Translations under genes and position numbers: made by a program | The notes under the pieces: model-generated | What the model was told of the DNA's origin: nothing | What the model saw: only the letters and a program-made list of their open reading frames with translations | Database searches by the model: none | Shown here: positions 1 through 5,306 of the stretch, one piece after another | Position numbering within the stretch: the first letter of the stretch is position 1 | How the letters are laid out: each line of letters starts with the position of its first letter | Assembly (NCBI GenBank): GCA_030746455.1 | Contig: JASLMQ010000362.1 | Span: 1-6,952 of the forward strand | From: Candidatus Latescibacterota bacterium | Lineage (GTDB): Bacteria > Latescibacterota > UBA2968 > GCA-2709665 | Length of the DNA stretch: 6,952 nucleotides | Direction: 5' to 3'

Positions 1-33
1 GTCGATCGGCCGGGCTTCGCTTTTCCGGCGGGA

Positions 34-333
34 CTACTCCACCCGGTACTTGCCCCGCCGTTCCCGTTCCTTCCTCTTCCTTGCGATCTGACCCTGGACC
101 TCGTCCGCCTTCGCCTGCAACTCCTTGACCGTGGTCTCTGCCTCTGCAATCCTGCTCTTGGCCTGGTCCCTGGCCTCCTCGTTCTGCATGATCTCGACCT
201 CCACGGTCTCCTTCTCCGACTCGAGACGCAGCTCCTGCACCTCGAGCGTGCCCGACTCGCGGAAGAACTCGATGAGAAGGTAGATCGTGTAGCTGATCGC
301 TCCAAGCGTCAGAAGCAGGAACATCCAGAGCAT
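34..333 (-). CDS. Small membrane-anchored coiled-coil protein
   Basis: A 99-residue protein that I cannot assign to a named family. Residues 2-24 are a continuous hydrophobic stretch (LWMFLLLTLG onward) that should form one membrane helix. Residues about 30-92 are almost entirely Glu, Lys, Arg, Gln, Ala and Leu with heptad-like spacing, so a long coiled coil is predicted, ending in a strongly basic segment (RKRKERERRGK). The likely topology is an N-terminal anchor with the coiled coil on one face of the membrane. The layout resembles PspB- or FtsB-type small proteins, but no diagnostic motif supports either name. The ATG at 331-333 has only a weak GGTGG-like Shine-Dalgarno, and Met4 is an alternative start. 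It lies 55 bases downstream of another leftward gene of the same architecture, so the two probably share a transcript and may be partners or distant paralogues. Confidence 0.72.
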   Translation of the reverse strand: MLWMFLLLTLGAISYTIYLLIEFFRESGTLEVQELRLESEKETVEVEIMQNEEARDQAKSRIAEAETTVKELQAKADEVQGQIARKRKERERRGKYRVE

Positions 334-388
334 AGGCCCACCAGACGCAGCGAAAGGGGATCAGAATCGGGCCGGGCAGCGGCTTGGG

Positions 389-487
389 CTACTTCTTCAG
401 TTCGGCCAGTTCCTTCCTGTACTTCTCGATCTGTTTCTCAAGCGTCTTCTTCTGGCGTTCCTGTGTCTTCACGCCCCTCCCGGCAAC
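389..487 (-). pseudogene. Coiled-coil remnant continuing the frame past an in-frame TAG
   Basis: This is the in-frame continuation of the gene at 488-649, read after the TAG. It encodes 32 residues: a short VAGRG linker, then a Lys/Glu/Gln/Leu-rich heptad-like segment (TLEKQIEKYRKELAELKK at its end), closed by a TAG at 389-391. The composition is that of a real coiled coil and fits as the missing C-terminal half of the upstream gene. A GTG at 470-472 could restart translation, but the purine-rich GGGAGGGGC before it sits too close for a normal ribosome site. I favour a nonsense mutation or a base-call error over separate expression; readthrough is possible but unsupported. Confidence 0.5.
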
Positions 488-649
488 CTAGCTGTCCGTC
501 TCCACCGCCTTCAGCTTGCCCCTGGCCTTTCGAGCGTCGGTCTCGGCAACCAGCACACGCTGTCGCAGGCTCTGAAGCCTTGCTGCGGTTAGGTACTTGG
601 CGGCGATCACGGCGAACAGGCAGACAACGGCGAAGATCCCGGATATCAT
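488..649 (-). CDS. Short membrane-anchored coiled-coil protein, probably truncated
   Basis: Reads 53 residues from the ATG at 647-649 to a TAG at 488-490. Residues 3-20 (SGIFAVVCLFAVIAAKYL) form a convincing membrane helix. The rest (about 21-53) is charged, with heptad-like Leu/Val/Ala spacing, and begins a coiled coil. The start is well supported by a GGAGG Shine-Dalgarno nine bases upstream. The architecture matches the neighbouring leftward gene at 34-333. The odd feature is the stop: the same frame continues past it for 32 more codons of coiled-coil-like sequence before a second TAG. The 53-residue product is therefore either a truncated form of an 86-residue protein or a naturally short anchor. 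A single C-to-T change turning CAG (Gln) into TAG would explain it. Function is unknown. Confidence 0.6.
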   Translation of the reverse strand: MISGIFAVVCLFAVIAAKYLTAARLQSLRQRVLVAETDARKARGKLKAVETDS

Positions 650-658
650 CTCTTACCG

Positions 659-663
659 CCTCC
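659..663 (-). promoter_or_regulatory. Shine-Dalgarno site for the interrupted coiled-coil gene
   Basis: On the minus strand GGAGG lies nine bases before the ATG at 647-649. It fixes the start of the leftward gene and shows that the interrupted gene retains a good translation signal. Confidence 0.6.
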
Positions 664-1209
664 AGACTGAGAGCCCCTGGGGCTCAAAGGGTGTAGGCGC
701 CCTCTCGAGCGAAGGAACCAGCGCATATTCCTGTCTAATAGCGGTTTAGATCAGATGTGAAGATAGGGCCCAAGGGCCTGGTTGTCAAACAAAATCGGTT
801 CGACCGGCGACATCCCCGGCACACGCTACTCGGATGCAGGCTGCCTCCGGGCGGCCCCGAACCAGGTCATTCGGGTTGGCCTGGTCTTCGCAACTGCTCA
901 AGTCTTCAGGAATTTAGCCCATTTTCCGACGCGAGTCAACCTTTTCCGGCCTCCCGGCAAGCGCGGCTTACCCCTGACCTGCTCGGCCGGTAGGCCGTCC
1001 CGGCCTGGGTCGCTTTCCCTTTGCGTTTGCACACCATCCGACGTATTTTGCGTCCGCCATCCGCACCAGGTCCCGGACGTACTCTCTCAGGGTGACAGAC
1101 CGGACTGGAGCCCGCCGGCGGCCGGAGCAACGACCATCCCGGTCTCCCTGCCAAACGAGCCGTTGGGGACATCCCCCGCTCACCGCCGACAGCTAGGGAT
1201 AGAGACACC
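664..1209. other. Gene-free intergenic region between divergent gene groups
   Basis: About 545 bases lie between the leftward coiled-coil pair and the rightward GNAT gene. Open frames cross it on both strands, but their translations are Arg/Pro/Ser/Gly-rich, lack recognisable motifs and mostly overlap real genes, as expected by chance in GC-rich DNA. The part around 720-765 is visibly more AT-rich than its surroundings and is the likeliest place for promoters serving the leftward genes. No riboswitch, tRNA or terminator with a T-run could be recognised. The length and divergent arrangement suggest it carries promoters for both directions. Confidence 0.5.
735..761 (-). promoter_or_regulatory. 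Possible sigma70-type promoter for the leftward genes
   Basis: On the minus strand TTCACA (five of six matches to the -35 consensus) is followed after 15 bases by TATTAG (four of six matches to the -10 consensus). It sits in the most AT-rich part of the intergenic region, upstream of the leftward gene starting at 649. The 15-base spacer is shorter than the usual 16-18, so this is only a candidate. Confidence 0.2.
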
Positions 1210-2070
1210 GTGGCCTACGGGATCCGCCAGATGCAGCCGAGAGACCTGGTGGATGTGGTACGCCTGTCGAATCAGGCATTCCGGGAGACTGCCCGGCACA
1301 CCTGGCGTATGTGTCAGCGGTTCGCCGACCGGATGCGCGGGGACCGGGAGGCCCTCTTCGTCGCCGAGGCGGAAGACGGCACGGTCGTGGGTTTCTCGAT
1401 CGGCCAATGTGAAGGGGATCGGGCCTCGCTCAGCTGGATTGCGGTCCATCCGGATCATTCCGGCAGGGGCGTCGGGGGCATGCTTCTGGGTGCCCTTGAG
1501 AATCGGGCAAGAGAAAAGGGGATTCCGGTCGTCCAAACGGGCACGCCCTTCGCGCGGCCCTTCTATGAGAAGCACGGCTACCGGTGCGTCGGGGTACGGC
1601 GAAGCCTCCTGCTTGAGCTCGTCGGTACCGCTGTTCCCCTACCCCGCGGGATCCGCGTCCGCCCGACTCAGTTGGACGACCTCTCCGCGACCCTCGGCCT
1701 CTTCGAGGACGAGGAGGAGTGGTTCCGCTTCGTGGAAGCCCACGCAGGCGCGAGTGAACGGAATCCGGACCTGTCCCTATCCGCGGAGTCCGATAGCGAC
1801 CGTCGCGACCTGCTCGGAATCGCCGTTGGGCGCAAGAACACCACCTGCGAGGAGCTGATTGCGTTGACCTATCTGCACGCCTTCGACGGGCCGCGGGCTC
1901 AAGACATCCTCGACGCCTTCGCCTACGCGTGCTCCTGCCGCGGCCATCGCTGGCTCGGCATCGGGCTCCCTCTGCCGGGGGTCGGCGAAGAGGCGCTTCG
2001 CAGTCGCGGGTGGCAGGACGCCAAGCTGCCGTTCTACTGCACGAGCTACACGATGCAGAAGGTGCTGTGA
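1210..2070 (+). CDS. GNAT-family N-acetyltransferase, two-domain
   Basis: A 286-residue cytoplasmic protein. The N-terminal domain (about 5-140) is a GNAT acetyltransferase, which moves the acetyl group of acetyl-CoA to an amine. Motif A, the pyrophosphate-binding loop, is at 79-89 (VHPDHSGRGVG, the R-x-x-G-x-G type pattern), preceded by the strand LSWIAV, and motif B is at about 114-124 (FARPFYEKHGY). The second half (about 147-286) begins again like a GNAT domain (GIRVRPTQLDDLSATLGLF) but has no visible acetyl-CoA loop, so it is probably a degenerate second GNAT repeat or a dimer/substrate domain. The start is a GTG at 1210 with AGGGA about eleven bases upstream. Substrate is unknown: small molecule, protein N-terminus or antibiotic cannot be told apart. 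The next gene starts 110 bases downstream in the same direction. Confidence 0.87.
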   Translation: MAYGIRQMQPRDLVDVVRLSNQAFRETARHTWRMCQRFADRMRGDREALFVAEAEDGTVVGFSIGQCEGDRASLSWIAVHPDHSGRGVGGMLLGALENRAREKGIPVVQTGTPFARPFYEKHGYRCVGVRRSLLLELVGTAVPLPRGIRVRPTQLDDLSATLGLFEDEEEWFRFVEAHAGASERNPDLSLSAESDSDRRDLLGIAVGRKNTTCEELIALTYLHAFDGPRAQDILDAFAYACSCRGHRWLGIGLPLPGVGEEALRSRGWQDAKLPFYCTSYTMQKVL

Positions 2071-2075
2071 GCGGG

Positions 2076-2114
2076 CCTCCCATTCGCGGACGTGCCTCAT
2101 CCCCACCTGGGAGG
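2076..2114. repeat. Inverted repeat after the acetyltransferase gene
   Basis: CCTCCCA at 2076-2082 is exactly complementary to TGGGAGG at 2108-2114, giving a 7-base-pair stem with a 25-base loop, starting six bases after the GNAT stop codon. There is no T-run behind it, so it is not a standard intrinsic terminator. It could slow transcription or protect the 3' end, or be chance in GC-rich sequence. Confidence 0.3.
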
Positions 2115-2180
2115 ATCGTCACCCCGTCCGTGCCCCCGACCCTCGACTGATCCGCCGGCGGCGGCCAACCAGGTCCTACG

Positions 2181-2966
2181 ATGCCCATTGGCACGCTCAA
2201 CGAGAAGCCCCTCCACGCAGCCCTCAAGGACTGGTGCTTCCGCCCGGGCGATCTTCTCGAGGTCCCCATCGACGGATATGTCGTCGACCTGCTCCGCGGA
2301 GACCTGATCATCGAGATTCAGACCGGGAGCTTCTCGGCGATCCGTCGGAAGCTGCGAGTCCTCACGGCCACCCACCGTGTGAGGCTTGTGCACCCGATCC
2401 CACGGGAGCTGTGGCTGGTCAAATATCCCCACGGCCCGGCCGGGCCGAGTCAGCGCCGGAAGTCGCCCAAGCGAAGGGGGTTCGACCAGGTGTTCGACCA
2501 GCTGGTGAGCTTCCCGGGACTCCTCGCCAACCCCAATTTCGAGATCGAGCTCGTGGCGACACGCGAGGAGGAGATCCGGCACGTTGCCGAGGGCCGAAGA
2601 GGAAGACGCCGCGGGGGGTGGCGCGTTGTCGAGCGGCGTCTGATCGAGATACTGGAGACGTGCAGGCTGCGCCGCCCCGACGACCTGCTCTCCCTGATGC
2701 CCTCTGAGCTGCCCGAGCGATTCCAGACCTCCGACATCGCCCGGGCCCTGGGCTGCACCCGACGTCTCGGCCAGAAGGCCGCGTATTGCCTGCGACGCGG
2801 CGGAGTCGCTGCAGCCGTCGCCAAGGACGGCAACGCCATTGTCTACAGCCGCACCACGGGGCTGCCGAGACCGGGCGCGGATCCCGGTCTCCCGGCGAAC
2901 GCCCAGTTGGACGAACCGACACGAGAAAGGAGAACCCGATGGACTCGATCTACCGAATCGACATGA
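2181..2966 (+). CDS. PD-(D/E)XK-nuclease-like protein with C-terminal winged helix
   Basis: A 261-residue protein of a conserved but uncharacterised family. The N-terminal 65 residues look like a restriction-endonuclease fold: a helix with Glu7 (LNEKPLHAALK), Asp31 and Asp36 before a strand, then IIEIQTG with Glu45-x-Gln47, and Lys57 in the next helix (FSAIRRKL). E-x-Q in place of E-x-K is known in some restriction enzymes, for example BglII. A basic stretch (RRKSPKRRG, 92-100) and a conserved-looking middle (about 101-160) follow. Residues about 178-224 (FQTSDIARALGCTRRLGQKAAYCLRRGG) look like a DNA-binding winged helix. The last 35 residues are Pro/Arg-rich and may be an unimportant tail. 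The start has a weak AGGT site at 2171-2174. Its end overlaps the next gene by 28 bases, so coupling is likely. Nuclease activity is inferred from the motif pattern only; a regulator or repair role is possible. Confidence 0.75.
   Translation: MPIGTLNEKPLHAALKDWCFRPGDLLEVPIDGYVVDLLRGDLIIEIQTGSFSAIRRKLRVLTATHRVRLVHPIPRELWLVKYPHGPAGPSQRRKSPKRRGFDQVFDQLVSFPGLLANPNFEIELVATREEEIRHVAEGRRGRRRGGWRVVERRLIEILETCRLRRPDDLLSLMPSELPERFQTSDIARALGCTRRLGQKAAYCLRRGGVAAAVAKDGNAIVYSRTTGLPRPGADPGLPANAQLDEPTRERRTRWTRSTEST
2927..2932 (+). promoter_or_regulatory. Shine-Dalgarno site that fixes the AOR start
   Basis: AAGGAG ends six bases before the ATG at 2939-2941. The oxidoreductase frame is open further upstream to 2786, but those codons lie inside the preceding gene and encode no family-like sequence. 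The strong ribosome site and the typical AOR N-terminus right after this ATG settle the start. Confidence 0.75.
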
Positions 2967-4669
2967 CTGAAGGGAAGGTTAGCCAGGAGACGGTGAGTCC
3001 TCAGTACGCCGGGTTGGGAGGACGGGGGCTCACCTCAACGATCGTCCACGAAGAGGTCCACGCGCTGTGTCACCCCCTCAGCGGCGAGAACAAGCTCGTG
3101 CTCTCCCCCGGCTTGCTCAGCGGAACGGCCGCCGCCTGTTCCGGCCGCCTGTCGGTGGGTACGAAGAGCCCCCTTACCGGCACGATCAAGGAATCCAACG
3201 CAGGCGGAACCGGTGCCGACATGCTCGCCGACCTGGGGGTTGCCGCGATCATCGTGGAGGGGGCCGCACCGGAGGGCAAGCTGTTCACCCTGAAGGTGTC
3301 CGCCGACGGTGCAGAGCTCACACCGTCGGATGACCTCAAGGGCCTGGGCAACTACGACACGGTCGCGCGGCTCACCGAGGCACACGGCGAGAAGGCCACC
3401 TACATCACCATCGGTCAGGCCGGCGAGATGAAGATGACGGCGGCCACCGTAGGGGTCACCGATATGGAGAACAGGCCCACACGTCACGCCGGGCGAGGCG
3501 GCGTGGGGGCCGTGATGGGATCCAAGGGCTTGAAGGCGATCGTGGTCGACAGCGCGGGCTCCAAGCGTCCCGCAGCGGCCGACCCCGAGGCCTTCAAGGC
3601 GGCGTCCCGCGAATTCGCCAAGTTGCTGAAGAATCATCCCGTAACCGGCGAGACCCTGCCCACCTACGGCACCAACGCGCTTGCCAACGTAATCAATGAA
3701 GCCGGTGCCTACCCCACACGGAACTTCAGCGCGGGACAATTCGAGGGTACCGAGAGCATCAGCGGCGAGCGCCAGCGTGAAGTCATCCTCGAGCGCGGCG
3801 GGCTGGCCAAGCACCCGTGCCATCCCGGCTGCACCATCACGTGTTCTCGGGTCTACATGGACGCGGGCGGCAACTACCTGACCAAGGGGCCGGAGTACGA
3901 GACCATCTGGGCGGCGGGGGCAAACTGCGGGATCGACGATCTGGATGCCATCGCCCGGCTCGACCGTCTCTGCGACGACTACGGTCTAGACACCATCGAG
4001 ATGGGATGCGCCATCGCCGTGGCCATGGACGGCGGGGTCATTCCGTTCGGTGACGCCGAGGGCGCCATCGGTCTGCTCAACGAGGTCGCCGCCGGAACGG
4101 CCCTCGGACGCATCCTGGGCAATGGGACCGCGGTTACGGGCCAGGCCTTCGGTGTCTCGCGCGTTCCGGTCGTCAAGCGGCAGGGCCTCCCCGCCTACGA
4201 TCCCCGGGCGGCCAAGGGAATCGGCGTGACGTACGCAACATCCACGATGGGTGCCGACCACACCGCGGGCTATGCCATCGCGCAGAATGTGCTCAAGGTC
4301 GGTGGCGACGTGGACCCATTGAAGCCCGACGGTCAGGCCGAGCTGTCCCAGGCACTGCAGATTGCCACCGCGGCACTCGACTCGACCGGGATGTGCCTCT
4401 TCGTGGCATTCTGTGTGCTCGACGAGCCCCAGGCACTTCAGTGCATCGTCGACATGCTCAATGCCCAGGGTGGATCTTCGCTGACCACCGAAGATGTGGA
4501 TGCGTTGGGCCGGACCATCCTGAAGGCCGAGCGCGCCTTCAACACGGCCGCGGGATTCACGGCCAAGGACGATCGGTTGCCGCGGTTCTTCCAGACAGAG
4601 CCCCTCACGCCGCACAAGGTCGTATTCGACGTCCCGGACTCCGATCTGGATATGGTATACGACATCTGA
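2939..4669 (+). CDS. Aldehyde:ferredoxin oxidoreductase family, tungsten-pterin enzyme
   Basis: A 576-residue cytoplasmic enzyme, close to the usual 600 or so of the AOR family. These enzymes hold a tungsten (rarely molybdenum) bis-pterin cofactor and one 4Fe-4S cluster and typically oxidise aldehydes to acids with ferredoxin, or run in reverse. The N-terminal AOR domain (about 4-205) has the LGGRGL motif at 26-31 and the RHAGRGGVGAVMGSKGLKA cofactor-binding segment at 182-200. The C-terminal domain (about 215-575) carries Cys294, Cys298, Cys302 (C-x3-C-x3-C) and Cys486 as cluster ligands, and the two pterin motifs D-x-x-G-L/M-D/C at 347-351 (DYGLD) and 481-486 (DSTGMC). All key residues are present, so it should be active. 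The aldehyde substrate cannot be told. Two MoaD/ThiS-like genes follow; no ferredoxin or other electron-transfer subunit is encoded in the window. Confidence 0.96.
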   Translation: MDSIYRIDMTEGKVSQETVSPQYAGLGGRGLTSTIVHEEVHALCHPLSGENKLVLSPGLLSGTAAACSGRLSVGTKSPLTGTIKESNAGGTGADMLADLGVAAIIVEGAAPEGKLFTLKVSADGAELTPSDDLKGLGNYDTVARLTEAHGEKATYITIGQAGEMKMTAATVGVTDMENRPTRHAGRGGVGAVMGSKGLKAIVVDSAGSKRPAAADPEAFKAASREFAKLLKNHPVTGETLPTYGTNALANVINEAGAYPTRNFSAGQFEGTESISGERQREVILERGGLAKHPCHPGCTITCSRVYMDAGGNYLTKGPEYETIWAAGANCGIDDLDAIARLDRLCDDYGLDTIEMGCAIAVAMDGGVIPFGDAEGAIGLLNEVAAGTALGRILGNGTAVTGQAFGVSRVPVVKRQGLPAYDPRAAKGIGVTYATSTMGADHTAGYAIAQNVLKVGGDVDPLKPDGQAELSQALQIATAALDSTGMCLFVAFCVLDEPQALQCIVDMLNAQGGSSLTTEDVDALGRTILKAERAFNTAAGFTAKDDRLPRFFQTEPLTPHKVVFDVPDSDLDMVYDI

Positions 4670-4674
4670 GCCCA

Positions 4675-4709
4675 GGGGGGGCGGGACAGGTCCTGCACCG
4701 CCGGCCCCC
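4675..4709 (+). other. GC-rich hairpin between the AOR and MoaD-like genes
   Basis: GGGGG (4675-4679) pairs with CCCCC (4705-4709) and GGCGG (4680-4684) with CCGCC (4698-4702), with a two-base GG bulge at 4703-4704 and a 13-base loop that itself contains CAGG/CCTG. It begins five bases after the AOR stop and ends 12 bases before the next ATG. There is no T-run, so it is not a classic terminator. It may stabilise the AOR message end or reduce expression of the genes behind it. Confidence 0.45.
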
Positions 4710-4721
4710 ATCTCACGCGCT

Positions 4722-4964
4722 ATGCAGATCCAGGTTCGGCTGTTCGCGACTCTCGCCAGACATCTGCCGGCTGGATCGGACGGACGTACGGCCAGCGTTT
4801 GCGTGCCCGAGGGGACGAAGATCGCCCAGGTGCTCGACCGGCTCGGCGTTCCTCCAAAGCTCGCCAAGCTCACGTTTGTGGACAGCGTCCACCGGGATCC
4901 GGACTTCGTCCTGAGCGAGGGAAACACGGTCAGCGTCTTTCCTCCGATCGCCGGAGGAACTTGA
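4722..4964 (+). CDS. MoaD/ThiS-family sulfur-carrier protein
   Basis: An 80-residue ubiquitin-fold protein of normal MoaD length. It opens with the strand MQIQVRLFATLARHL typical of MoaD, has the central VPEGTKIAQVLDRLGV helix region at 29-43, and ends FPPIAGGT. MoaD carries sulfur as a thiocarboxylate on its C-terminal glycine for making the dithiolene of molybdopterin, the cofactor also used with tungsten. The position directly behind an AOR gene fits that role. Unusually, one Thr follows the Gly-Gly, so the glycine carboxylate would not be free unless the Thr is removed. No clear Shine-Dalgarno precedes the ATG, and a stable hairpin lies just upstream, so its expression may be low or depend on coupling. 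The next gene starts 14 bases after its stop. An alternative is an AOR-dedicated ubiquitin-like partner rather than the housekeeping MoaD. Confidence 0.88.
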   Translation: MQIQVRLFATLARHLPAGSDGRTASVCVPEGTKIAQVLDRLGVPPKLAKLTFVDSVHRDPDFVLSEGNTVSVFPPIAGGT

Positions 4965-4978
4965 GGTCTGCGGGTTCG

Positions 4979-5302
4979 ATGATCACCGTTACGCTCAACG
5001 CCTTCCTGTTCCTGCGAGAAGTTCTGGACCGGAAGGGCGTCGACTGCCGGAATGCTCCCGTTACCCTCCCGCCGGGAACCACGGTCTCGGGACTCATCAC
5101 GCATCTGGGCCTCGAGCACGGGGAAGTGGAGGCCGTCTTCGTGAACGGAAAGATCGTGCCGGAGGATACAGCCCTGTACGATGGGGATCGCGCCGGTCTC
5201 GTGCCCCCAGGCACGCCCGGGCCACACCGATTCCTGCTGGGGATCGCCAGAAGGCCGGGTGGGGAACCACCCTCGCTGCCGACCCAAGAAGGGAGGCCGT
5301 AA
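4979..5302 (+). CDS. Divergent MoaD/ThiS-like ubiquitin-fold protein without terminal Gly-Gly
   Basis: A 107-residue protein. Residues 1-89 fit a ubiquitin-like beta-grasp fold of the MoaD/ThiS group: MITVTLNAFLFLREVL as first strand and turn, LPPGTTVSGLITHLGL at 30-45, VEAVFVNGKIV at 50-60, and YDGDRAGLVPPGTPGP at 67-82 where normal members have the final strand and Gly-Gly. Instead of Gly-Gly it continues PPGTPGPHRFLLGI (76-89), a tail I recall from ThiS/MoaD-like proteins encoded near AOR genes, then about 18 Pro/Gly/Arg-rich residues. A Gly-Gly pair does occur at 94-95 but is internal. The sulfur-carrier role is therefore doubtful; a structural or insertion factor for the AOR is an inference. 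The ATG at 4979 gives the natural MoaD-like N-terminus although the frame is open upstream inside the preceding gene. The next gene starts 4 bases after its stop. Confidence 0.8.
   Translation: MITVTLNAFLFLREVLDRKGVDCRNAPVTLPPGTTVSGLITHLGLEHGEVEAVFVNGKIVPEDTALYDGDRAGLVPPGTPGPHRFLLGIARRPGGEPPSLPTQEGRP
5291..5296 (+). promoter_or_regulatory. Shine-Dalgarno site for the secreted protein
   Basis: GGGAGG lies inside the end of the preceding gene, ten bases before the ATG at 5307-5309. It selects this start over the longer open frame reaching back to 5181 and places the signal peptide at the N-terminus. Confidence 0.6.
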
Positions 5303-5306
5303 GACC

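Noticed and set aside
790..815. CGGTTCGACCG resembling a tRNA T-arm
   Set aside because: No acceptor, D-arm or anticodon arm could be built around it, and the T-stem is short.
876..892. Sigma54-like promoter (TTGGC, GG-N10-GC spacing, TCGCA)
   Set aside because: The GG-N10-GC spacing fits, but the -12 element is TCGC not TTGC, it lies over 300 bases from the next gene, and no sigma54 activator is nearby; likely chance.
1079..1105. CTCTCAGG followed by GACAGACCGGAC, resembling the 3' part of a glycine riboswitch
   Set aside because: The matching GGAGAG 5' strand and the central CCGAAGG-type core are absent upstream, and no glycine gene follows.
968..1183. 71-codon leftward frame as a small gene
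   Set aside because: The core looks protein-like, but there is no Shine-Dalgarno before its GTG start, its ends are Arg/Gly/Pro-rich, and I know no family for it; kept only as a finding about the gap.
782..1858. 358-codon rightward open frame crossing the intergenic region into the GNAT gene
   Set aside because: Its translation is Ser/Arg/Pro-rich with no motif, and its second half overlaps a well-supported acetyltransferase in another frame; typical of GC-rich shadow frames.
1430..2311. 293-codon leftward open frame opposite the GNAT and nuclease-like genes
   Set aside because: Extremely Arg/Pro/Ser-rich translation without motifs; antisense shadow.
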